From Burkholderiales bacterium (GTDB taxonomy: Bacteria > Pseudomonadota > Gammaproteobacteria > Burkholderiales > CAIKXV01): a stretch of 7,302 nucleotides of DNA. The translations under genes and the position numbers were made by a program. The notes beneath the pieces were generated by a model. That model worked only from the letters and a program-made list of their open reading frames with translations. It was not told the DNA's origin and ran no database searches. Positions 1 to 7,302 of the stretch are shown piece by piece; position 1 is the first letter of the stretch, and each line of letters starts with the position of its first letter. The stretch covers positions 1 through 7,302 of the forward strand of contig JACMMK010000411.1 in assembly GCA_014379045.1 (NCBI GenBank), read 5' to 3'.

Positions 1-7
1 CCGACAT

Positions 8-1744
<1,737 letters not shown>

Positions 1745-2035
1745 TCCCGGGGCGATGGCTGGTTTGAAGGATGATAGCGCAAAGCCAACGTCGGACCAAC
1801 CGGCGCCGCAGGATGCCCGCGTCGGGCCCGGCCGCTCGGCGCGGTGTGAAGTGGAGATGCGGGCACGCCCGGCGCGTGTGCCGGAAAGCGAAATACTTGT
1901 GTCAGAATGCCCGGCCAATCCTCATCAGAACGGGTAGCTTCGGGGCAGCGCGCTGGTTGCCGCGATGCACCGGTTCAAACTCGCTGCGAGGCGGGCGGTA
2001 CGCAGCGCAGAGCGTATTCCAATCGGAGGAGATAG
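1745..2035. promoter_or_regulatory. Divergent pyrG/pckG intergenic region
   Basis: These 291 bases between the divergent starts must carry the pckG promoter and probably the pyrG promoter. I see no strong sigma-70 site. The best minus-strand candidate for pyrG is TTGGCC (1918-1913), a 17-nt spacer, then TATTTC (1895-1890); it is only a partial match to consensus. For pckG I found no convincing -35/-10 pair. A small GC hairpin (CCGGC 1869-1873 with GCCGG 1880-1884) lies in the middle. No small gene or riboswitch was recognised. The promoter role follows from gene orientation, not from a clear motif. Confidence 0.4.
2025..2030 (+). promoter_or_regulatory. Strong Shine-Dalgarno site of pckG
   Basis: GGAGGA lies 5 nt before the ATG at 2036 and 8 nt before a second, adjacent ATG at 2039. 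The spacing fits the second ATG slightly better, so the protein may begin MSEQ rather than MMSEQ. This is the strongest ribosome binding site of the three complete or near-complete metabolic genes here and fixes the pckG start to within one codon. Confidence 0.8.
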
Positions 2036-3892
2036 ATGATGAGCGAGCAGAATCTTGCAGCCGACGTGATTCGTCGGTCGGGCGTGCCGGCGTGTGTGAA
2101 CCACCCCCGCCTGCTCGAGTGGATACGCGCGATGGTCGAGTTGTGCGAGCCGACGCGCCTCTACTGGTGCGACGGGTCGAAGGAGGAATACGACCGCCTG
2201 TGCAACGAGATGATCGAGGGCGGCTCGATGATCCGCCTGAACGAAGCCAAGCGCCCGAACAGTTTCCTGGTGCGCTCCGATCCCGCCGATGTGGCGCGTA
2301 TGGAAGACCGTACGTTCGTCTGCACCGTCGACCCGGAAGACGCGGGTCCGAACAACAACTGGGTCGCGCCGGCAGAAATGAAGGCCACGCTCGGCGGACT
2401 GTTCAAGGGCTGCATGCGCGGACGCACGATGTACGTGATCCCGTTCAGCATGGGTCCGCTCGGTTCGCACATCGCGCACATCGGCATCGAGTTGTCCGAC
2501 TCGCCTTATGTCGCGGTTTCGATGCGCCTGATGACGCGCATGGGCGAGAAGGTCTACGACGTGCTTGGCACCGACGGCGAATTCGTGCCGTGCATGCATT
2601 CGGTCGGCATGCCGCTCGAGGCCGGTCAGGCCGACATCGCGTGGCCGAGCAATCGGGAGCACAAGTACATCGTCCACTATCCGGCGACGAAGGAGATCTG
2701 GTCGTTCGGCAGCGGTTACGGCGGCAATGCGCTGCTAGGCAAGAAGTGCTTCGCGCTGCGCATCGCGTCGATCATGGCCAAGGAGCAGGGTTGGCTGGCC
2801 GAGCACATGCTGATTCTGGGCATCACCGCGCCAACCGGTGAGAAGAGCTACGTCGCCGCCGCCTTCCCCAGCGCCTGCGGCAAGACCAACCTGGCGATGC
2901 TGATCCCGCCGAAGGCCATGGACGACTGGAAGGTCACCACGGTCGGCGAGGACATCGCCTGGATCAAGCCCGGCCGCGACGGCCGGTTGTACGCGATCAA
3001 CCCGGAAGCCGGCTACTTCGGCGTCGCGCCGGGCACGGGGCCGGACACCAACCCGACGGCGTTGGCGATGCTGGACGCCGACACCATCTTCACCAACGTG
3101 GCGCTGACCGCCGACGGCGATGTCTGGTGGGAAGGGATGACGCCGACGCCACCGAAAGAGTTGATCGACTGGCAAGGCAAGCCCTGGTCCCCCGCGTCCG
3201 GCCGCGCGGCCGCGCATCCCAATTCGCGCTTCACGGTTTCGGCCGAGCGCTGCGCGACGCTCGATCCGGAATGGGACAATCCTGACGGCGTGCCGATCAG
3301 TGCGTTCGTGTTCGGCGGCCGCCGCAACGACACCGTGCCGCTGGTGGTCGAAGGCTTCAACTGGACCTACGGCGTGTACATGGCGGCTACCATGGGCTCG
3401 GAGACCACCGCCGCCGCCACCGGTGCGGTCGGGGTCGTGCGTCGGGACCCGTTCGCCATGCTGCCGTTCTGCGGCTACCATTTCGGCGACTACTTCAACC
3501 ACTGGCTGCGCATCGGGCACAGCATCGTCCATGCGCCGAAAATCTTCTGCGTGAACTGGTTCCAGCGCGACGCGAATGGTGGCTTCATGTGGCCGGGTTT
3601 CGGCGAGAACATGCGCGTGCTGAAGTGGATCGTGCAGCGCAGCCAGGGCAAGGTCGGCGCCTCCGAAACCGCTTTGGGCTGGATTCCGCAGTTCGAGGAC
3701 ATGGATTTCCGCGGCATGCCGGAAGTTACGCGCGAACGATTCGGCCAGCTCACGCGGATCGATCCCAAGTCCTGGCAGCGCGAGCTCGATTCGCATGCCG
3801 AACTGTTCGAACAACTGAAAGCGCGACTGCCTCGGGAGCTGGTGCTGCGCCGGGAGCTGTTCAAGCTCGATCTGTCGCGGCAGGCGGCTTAG
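2036..3892 (+). CDS. pckG: Phosphoenolpyruvate carboxykinase, GTP-dependent
   Basis: PckG interconverts oxaloacetate plus GTP and PEP plus GDP and CO2, and is the first committed gluconeogenic step from TCA intermediates. At 618 residues it matches the usual ~600-620 of the GTP class and is unlike the ~540-residue ATP class. Visible motifs in order are Arg92 in DRTFV, FSMGP (137-141), YGGN (228-231), Lys236/237 and His257 (Mn-ligand region), the P-loop FPSACGKTN with Cys281 and Lys283 (277-285), Asp306 in VGEDIAW, HPNSRF with Arg398, FGGRR (426-430), and the guanine pocket NWFQRD...GFMWPGFGEN with Phe509, Phe517 and Phe522. All expected catalytic residues are present. The start is set by GGAGGA at 2025-2030. 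It is divergent from pyrG and convergent with the ridA-like gene, so it is probably transcribed alone. The other long frames overlapping it on both strands show Arg/His/Ala-rich shadow composition. Confidence 0.98.
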   Translation: MMSEQNLAADVIRRSGVPACVNHPRLLEWIRAMVELCEPTRLYWCDGSKEEYDRLCNEMIEGGSMIRLNEAKRPNSFLVRSDPADVARMEDRTFVCTVDPEDAGPNNNWVAPAEMKATLGGLFKGCMRGRTMYVIPFSMGPLGSHIAHIGIELSDSPYVAVSMRLMTRMGEKVYDVLGTDGEFVPCMHSVGMPLEAGQADIAWPSNREHKYIVHYPATKEIWSFGSGYGGNALLGKKCFALRIASIMAKEQGWLAEHMLILGITAPTGEKSYVAAAFPSACGKTNLAMLIPPKAMDDWKVTTVGEDIAWIKPGRDGRLYAINPEAGYFGVAPGTGPDTNPTALAMLDADTIFTNVALTADGDVWWEGMTPTPPKELIDWQGKPWSPASGRAAAHPNSRFTVSAERCATLDPEWDNPDGVPISAFVFGGRRNDTVPLVVEGFNWTYGVYMAATMGSETTAAATGAVGVVRRDPFAMLPFCGYHFGDYFNHWLRIGHSIVHAPKIFCVNWFQRDANGGFMWPGFGENMRVLKWIVQRSQGKVGASETALGWIPQFEDMDFRGMPEVTRERFGQLTRIDPKSWQRELDSHAELFEQLKARLPRELVLRRELFKLDLSRQAA

Positions 3893-3904
3893 CGTCGGTC
3901 AACG

Positions 3905-3924
3905 CGGGCGGGGCGTGGCGCCCG
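3905..3924. terminator. Possible bidirectional hairpin between convergent genes
   Basis: CGGGCG (3905-3910) is perfectly complementary to CGCCCG (3919-3924) around an 8-nt loop; an alternative 5-bp stem GGGCG/CGCCC (3911-3915 with 3919-3923) is also possible. It fills most of the 32-bp gap between the pckG stop and the stop of the opposing ridA-like gene, where a shared terminator would be expected. There is no T-run on either side, so intrinsic termination is doubtful. Confidence 0.3.
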
Positions 3925-4389
3925 TCAACCGCGCGGATAGGCGGCAATCATGTCGAGCTCTATCCGCGCGCCCGGCGTCGACAGCTGATTCACGCAGACC
4001 GTGGTGCTCGCCGGCGTCCAGTCGCCGAAGGCCTGCCTGAGCACCATGACCATGCCGTCCATGTCGCGCATGTCTGTCACGTACTTGGTGACCTTGACGA
4101 CGTCGGTCCAGACCAACCCTTCATGGTCCAGGATCGACTTGATCGCACCCAGCGCGCGCCGGGTCTGTTCGCCGATATCGTTCGGATGGTCATGCTCGTC
4201 CAGTTCGTGCGGATGCCTGTGGTAGAGCGGCGAGGGCGTCGCGCCTGAGATGAACAGCAGGTCGGCGCCCCCGGTGACCCGCATCGCCGGGGCATAGGGC
4301 ATGTCGATCCTGCGCTCCGGCAAGGTCTGTATTTCCTGTACGTCGGGGTTCGACGGCGATACCTGATGGGGCGGGGTGCGCGCGGGCAT
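3925..4389 (-). CDS. RidA/YjgF/YER057c/UK114-family protein lacking the catalytic Arg
   Basis: This is a small cytosolic Rid-fold protein. Archetypal RidA hydrolyses reactive enamine/imine intermediates made by PLP enzymes, but many paralogues have other or unknown roles. Visible family features are LLFISGATP, the helix region EQTRRALGAIKSIL, VVKVTKYVTDMRDMDGM, and the C-terminal ARIELDMIAAYP strand with its conserved Glu. Where RidA has PARSCVEV with the essential Arg105, this protein reads PASTTVCV, with Ser (codon 4006-4008) in the Arg position. It therefore looks like one of the Rid subfamilies without that Arg, and imine deaminase activity should not be assumed. A His-rich stretch, YHRHPHELDEHDHP, follows the SGATP strand. 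The start is uncertain. ATG at 4389 has AGGA 10 nt upstream and gives 154 residues; ATG at 4419 and GTG at 4437 are in frame and give 160 and 170. It is downstream of, and codirectional with, the frameshifted envelope gene and convergent with pckG. Confidence 0.88.
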   Translation of the reverse strand: MPARTPPHQVSPSNPDVQEIQTLPERRIDMPYAPAMRVTGGADLLFISGATPSPLYHRHPHELDEHDHPNDIGEQTRRALGAIKSILDHEGLVWTDVVKVTKYVTDMRDMDGMVMVLRQAFGDWTPASTTVCVNQLSTPGARIELDMIAAYPRG

Positions 4390-4444
4390 GGGGCGGCTGT
4401 CCTGAAGCGGTTCGGCCATCGATTGCGTGAAACTCACCGGCCCA

Positions 4445-4502
4445 CTGATCGGTCAACTCATCGACCAACTCGCCGGCCGGTGACCCGATTGGTTCCGATC
4501 AG
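4445..4502. repeat. Nested inverted repeat between envelope gene and ridA-like gene
   Basis: CTGATCGG (4445-4452) is an exact inverted match to CCGATCAG (4495-4502). Inside it ACCAA (4464-4468) matches TTGGT (4489-4493), and the palindrome CCGGCCGG sits near the loop. The right arms are almost contiguous while the left arms are separated by 11 nt, so any folded RNA would have a bulge. It covers the stop codon of the frameshifted gene and the leader of the ridA-like gene. It could be a terminator-like or leader structure, but has no T-run. Confidence 0.35.
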
Positions 4503-5058
4503 GGAATCCGCATCAGCTTGCCGTCGATGACGCGTACCCTGTCGCCGGTCTTCAGGCCAGCATCGTTGACCGCGGTCACCATCTGCGCGCGGCCGTCATC
4601 CATCTTCACCGCGATCTCGACACGGGTTCTGCCCTGCGTTCGCGTCGGATCCGCACGCGGCGTACCGTAGATGCTGGTGCCCCCAGCCGCGGCCGGCTGA
4701 TTGCCGGCATTCGGGGCGCCGGTCGCGCCCGTAGTGGAACCCGCACGGCCCTGCGTCCCCGCCGGATTGTTGAAGAGGCCGCTGCCCGAGCCGATTCCCG
4801 GCGCGCCACCCAGCGTGCCTGTGCCCAGGCCCATCCGCCCGCCTCGCCGCCAGCGTCGGCAGACCGCACCGATTCGACCACGCCGCAATCCATGCAGAGC
4901 ACGGGAGCCACCTTGGTCTGCGCAGATGCCGGCCCGACGCCCACGATCAGCGTCGCCAGCACGGCAACGACGACGCTGAAGCCTGCTGCACGCACGACGG
5001 GTATCGCAGCATCCGTGGAACCGGTCAGGAAGATACCGAACGTCGTCTCGTCTTTCAT
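4499..5058 (-). pseudogene. Frameshifted small exported glycine-rich envelope protein
   Basis: Two overlapping frames together make one recognisable protein of about 186 residues. The first frame starts at the ATG ending at 5058, behind a good GGAGG. It gives an N-terminus with hydrophobic segment FSVVVAVLATLIVGVG and a PASA-Q signal-peptidase-like site, then VLCMDCGVVESVR, a motif I associate with betaproteobacterial glycine-zipper outer-membrane proteins. Near 4838-4850 the sensible reading moves to the next frame by -1. That frame gives a Gly/Ala/Thr-rich segment (MGLGTGTLGGAPGIGSGSG...) and a C-terminal domain with VEIAVKMDDG and TGDRVRVIDGKLMRIP, ending at the TGA 4499-4501. Beyond the junction each frame turns Arg-rich, like a shadow frame. 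One lost base, possibly in the GGG read opposite 4838-4840, would explain it. This may be a real inactivating mutation or a sequence error. Placement in the periplasm or outer membrane is inferred from the leader; the function is unknown. The glycine region is short for a true two-helix zipper. Confidence 0.7.
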
Positions 5059-5194
5059 CGGCGCGCTCCTCCATCAGATCGTCGGCCCGGATACCCGAAC
5101 GATGCTGCCTTAATATGCACGATTTCCGCAACAGTTCGCTGTGTGCCAGCCTGCTCACGCGTCGGCTGGAAGAGAAGGAATGTTGCGCGGCGGG
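5059..5194 (-). other. Intergenic spacer between ppsA and the envelope gene
   Basis: This is a 136-bp spacer between codirectional genes and holds no gene. It contains a perfect 6-bp stem CCAGCC/GGCTGG (5146-5151 with 5164-5169) around a 12-nt loop, about 25 nt after the ppsA stop. No T-run follows it on the minus strand, so it is at best a weak ppsA terminator. A TATTAA hexamer (5115-5110) resembles a -10 element for the envelope gene, but no -35 lies at proper spacing. The length suggests that the envelope gene is transcribed separately from ppsA. Confidence 0.3.
5066..5072 (-). promoter_or_regulatory. Shine-Dalgarno site of the frameshifted envelope gene
   Basis: On the minus strand GGAGGAG ends at 5066, with GGAGG separated by 9 nt from the ATG at 5058-5056. 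It supports the 5058 start and argues against the longer alternative-frame start at 5158, which yields an Arg/Cys-rich N-terminus without a signal sequence. Confidence 0.7.
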
Positions 5195-7302
5195 TCAAGC
5201 CTTCGCTGTTTTTGCCGCCTCCTGCGCGAGGTACAGCCAGGTATCGACGACGGTGTCGGGATTGAGCGACAGACTGCCGATCCCCTGCTCCATCAGCCAG
5301 CGCGCCAGGTCCGGGTGATCGGACGGTCCCTGGCCGCAGATGCCGACATACTTGTCCTGCCGACGACACGCCTGGATCGCCATCGACAGCATCTTCTTCA
5401 CCGCCGGATCGCGCTCGTCGAACGATTCGGCGATCGAGCCACCGGAGTCACGATCGATCGCGAGCGTCAACTGCGTCATGTCGTTCGAGCCGATCGAGAA
5501 ACCGTCGAAATGCTCGAGAAACTCGTCGGCGAGCAGGGCGTTGGACGGCACCTCGCACATCATGATCAGCCGCAGTCCGTCGCGCCCCCGCTCGAGGCCG
5601 TTCTTGGCGAGCAACGCGATCACCTTGCGACACTCGTCGAGGGTACGGATGAACGGCACCATGATCTCGACATTGGTGAGGCCCATCTCGTCGCGCACCT
5701 TGCGCATCGCCTGACATTCGAGTTCGAAACAATCGCGGAAGCTCGGCGCCACGTAGCGTGATGCACCACGAAAGCCCAGCATCGGATTCTCTTCATGCGG
5801 CTCGTAGTTCGGCCCGCCGATCAGGCTCGAATACTCGTTCGACTTGAAATCGGACAGGCGCACGATCACCGGCTTCGGAAAGAACGCCGCACCCAGCATC
5901 GCGACTCCCTCGACGATCTTCTCGACATAGAACTCGCGCGGATTCGCGTAGCCCGATGCGCGTTCCTCGACCGCGCGCTTCAGATCGGTCGGCAGGTTCG
6001 GATAGTCGAGGCACGCCTTCGGGTGCACGCCGATCATGCGCGCGACGATGAATTCGAGTCGTGCGAGACCAACGCCGTGGTTGGGCAGACGCTGGAACTC
6101 GAAGGCGAGCTCCGGGTTGCCGACGTTCATCGTGATCTTGACCGGCGCCGGCGGCATCTTGTCGAGCGGCACGTCGCTGATCGCGGTCTCGAGAATTCCC
6201 CGGTAGACATTGCCGGTATCGCCTTCGGTGCACGTCACCGTCACGAGGTCGCCATCCTTCAGCACCGTGGTCGCGTCGCCGCAGCCGACCACCGCCGGGA
6301 TGCCGAGTTCACGCGCGATGATCGCCGCATGACACGTGCGTCCACCACGATTGGTGACGATCGCCGCCGCGCGCTTCATCACCGGCTCCCAGTCGGGATC
6401 GGTCATGTCGGTCACCAGCACGTCGCCCGGCTGCACCTGGTCCATCTGTCGTGCCGAAGCGATCAGGCGCACCCGCCCGCTGCCGACCTTCTGGCCGATC
6501 GCGCGCCCGGAGGTGAGCAGCTCGGACTTCTGCGTGAGGCGATAGCGGCGCAGGGTGTCGACCTCGGCGTTGGCCTTGACCGTCTCCGGCCGGGCCTGGA
6601 GGATGTAGAGCTTGCCGTCCTCACCATCGCGCGCCCATTCGATGTCCATCGGGCGGCCGTAGTGCGCTTCGATCTTCATCGCCTCGCGTGCGAGCTGCTC
6701 GACTTCCTCATCGCTGATCGAAAAGCGTCGGCAGTCGGCCGCGTCGACATCGACCGTCTGCACCGACTTGCCGGCGGCGCGATCGGCGGTGAATACCATC
6801 TTGATCGCCTTGCTGCCGAGCGAGCGCCGGATGATCGCCTTCTTGCCTGCCGCGAGCCCGGGCTTGTAGACATAGAATTCATCGGGGTTGACCGCCCCCT
6901 GCACGACCGCTTCGCCCAGTCCATAGGACGAGGTGATGAACACGACCTTGTCGAAGCCGGACTCGGTGTCGAGCGTGAACATCACCCCCGCGGCACCGAC
7001 GTCGGAGCGCACCATCCGCTGGATGCCCGCGGACAGCGCGACCTCGGCGTGCTCGAAGCCCTTGTGCACGCGATAGGCGATCGCGCGATCGTTGTAGAGC
7101 GACGCGAACACATGGCGCATCGCGTCGATCACGTTGTCGGCGCCGAGGATGTTCAGGAACGTCTCCTGCTGCCCGGCGAACGACGCGTCGGGCAGATCCT
7201 CGGCCGTCGCCGACGACCGGACCGCCACCTCAAATGTTTTTTTGCCGATACGCTTTCCCAATTCGGCGTGAGCGGCAATTATCGCGGCCTCAACCTCTTT
7301 AG
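5195..7302 (-). CDS. ppsA: Phosphoenolpyruvate synthase, 5' end cut by window edge
   Basis: PEP synthase (pyruvate, water dikinase) makes PEP, AMP and phosphate from pyruvate, ATP and water, allowing gluconeogenesis from pyruvate or lactate. The frame is open to the right edge, giving 701 visible codons before the TGA at 5195-5197. By comparison with E. coli PpsA (~792 residues) about 100 N-terminal residues are missing. The TTG at 7261-7259 is an internal Leu, not a start, because the upstream codons (EVEAAIIAAHAE) continue the helix before the ATP-binding core. Domains in order are the end of the ATP-grasp domain (VRSSATAEDLPDASFAGQQE, NPDEFYVYKP, HYGRPMDIEWARDG, ILQARPETV), the swivelling phosphohistidine domain (NRGGRTCHAAIIARELGIP, His codon 6329-6331), and the PEP/pyruvate TIM barrel (VRLSDFKSNEY, ENPMLGFRG, SIGSNDMTQLTL, CGQGPSDH with the catalytic Cys at 5336-5338). 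All expected active-site motifs are intact. In many relatives a divergent ppsR regulator gene lies upstream; that side is outside the window. Confidence 0.97.
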   Translation of the reverse strand, partial: KEVEAAIIAAHAELGKRIGKKTFEVAVRSSATAEDLPDASFAGQQETFLNILGADNVIDAMRHVFASLYNDRAIAYRVHKGFEHAEVALSAGIQRMVRSDVGAAGVMFTLDTESGFDKVVFITSSYGLGEAVVQGAVNPDEFYVYKPGLAAGKKAIIRRSLGSKAIKMVFTADRAAGKSVQTVDVDAADCRRFSISDEEVEQLAREAMKIEAHYGRPMDIEWARDGEDGKLYILQARPETVKANAEVDTLRRYRLTQKSELLTSGRAIGQKVGSGRVRLIASARQMDQVQPGDVLVTDMTDPDWEPVMKRAAAIVTNRGGRTCHAAIIARELGIPAVVGCGDATTVLKDGDLVTVTCTEGDTGNVYRGILETAISDVPLDKMPPAPVKITMNVGNPELAFEFQRLPNHGVGLARLEFIVARMIGVHPKACLDYPNLPTDLKRAVEERASGYANPREFYVEKIVEGVAMLGAAFFPKPVIVRLSDFKSNEYSSLIGGPNYEPHEENPMLGFRGASRYVAPSFRDCFELECQAMRKVRDEMGLTNVEIMVPFIRTLDECRKVIALLAKNGLERGRDGLRLIMMCEVPSNALLADEFLEHFDGFSIGSNDMTQLTLAIDRDSGGSIAESFDERDPAVKKMLSMAIQACRRQDKYVGICGQGPSDHPDLARWLMEQGIGSLSLNPDTVVDTWLYLAQEAAKTAKA

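Noticed and set aside
1745..1918. Upstream in-frame extension of pyrG by 58 codons
   Set aside because: The encoded residues are Arg/Ser/Gly-rich and unlike any CTP synthase N-terminus, whereas MIKYIFVTGG at 1744 is the canonical start.
1771..2841. Plus-strand frame of 356 codons overlapping the pckG start
   Set aside because: It is in a different frame from pckG, is Arg-rich, and runs through the pckG RBS and catalytic regions; it is a shadow of pckG.
2735..3814. Long minus-strand open frame (359 codons) antisense to pckG
   Set aside because: Its His/Arg/Ala/Val-rich composition is typical of a shadow frame in GC-rich DNA. It has no recognisable motif, and pckG motifs run through the entire region.
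5059..5158. Alternative start at 5158 for the small envelope gene, giving 219 residues in one frame
   Set aside because: The N-terminal part is Arg/Cys-rich with no signal peptide, while the other frame has a strong RBS, a signal sequence and the CMDCG motif. A frameshift explains the data better.
5146..5169. Hairpin CCAGCC/GGCTGG as the ppsA terminator
   Set aside because: The loop is 12 nt, the stem is only 6 bp and there is no T-run on the minus strand; it is noted only in the spacer entry.
5141..5761. Plus-strand open frames opposite the ppsA C-terminus
   Set aside because: They are shadows of the PEP-utilising TIM-barrel domain of ppsA, with His/Arg/Leu-rich composition and no recognisable motif.
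7225..7245. Programmed -1 frameshift at the A7 run in ppsA
   Set aside because: The bases are not arranged as a canonical X XXY YYZ heptamer in the reading frame, and the zero frame already gives a complete PpsA sequence.
7259..7261. TTG as the start of ppsA
   Set aside because: The frame stays open to the window edge, the upstream residues fit the family, and about 100 N-terminal residues would be missing.

Overview
The window looks like chromosomal core DNA from a GC-rich proteobacterium, most likely a betaproteobacterium. This rests on strong G/C third-position codon bias, a GTP-dependent PEP carboxykinase, a PpsA-type PEP synthase and a CMDCG...VESVR envelope protein of a kind I associate with Betaproteobacteria. 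The lineage is inferred from composition and protein resemblance; there is no rRNA or other marker to fix it.

Layout from left to right. Positions 8-1744 (minus) hold a complete CTP synthase gene (pyrG) with an unusual C-terminal tail. A 291-bp divergent intergenic region follows. Positions 2036-3892 (plus) hold a complete GTP-type phosphoenolpyruvate carboxykinase gene (pckG). After a 32-bp convergent gap with a small GC hairpin come three minus-strand genes, read from right to left. The first is a 5'-truncated phosphoenolpyruvate synthase (ppsA, 5195 to the right edge). The second is a small exported protein gene broken by a one-base frameshift (4499-5058). The third is a RidA/YjgF-family protein (3925-4389, longer starts possible) that lacks the archetypal catalytic arginine. 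No tRNA, rRNA, CRISPR array, insertion sequence or phage gene was seen.

The metabolic theme is the PEP node. PckG makes PEP from oxaloacetate and PpsA makes it from pyruvate, so the two main gluconeogenic entry reactions are encoded about 1.3 kb apart on opposite strands. PyrG belongs to pyrimidine nucleotide synthesis and is probably adjacent only by gene order. The RidA-like and envelope genes have no evident role in the same pathway.

I found no convincing undescribed system. The points most worth a second look are the frameshift in the envelope gene, the Arg-less RidA homologue, a nested inverted repeat between those two genes, and a short AT-rich patch at the right edge inside ppsA.
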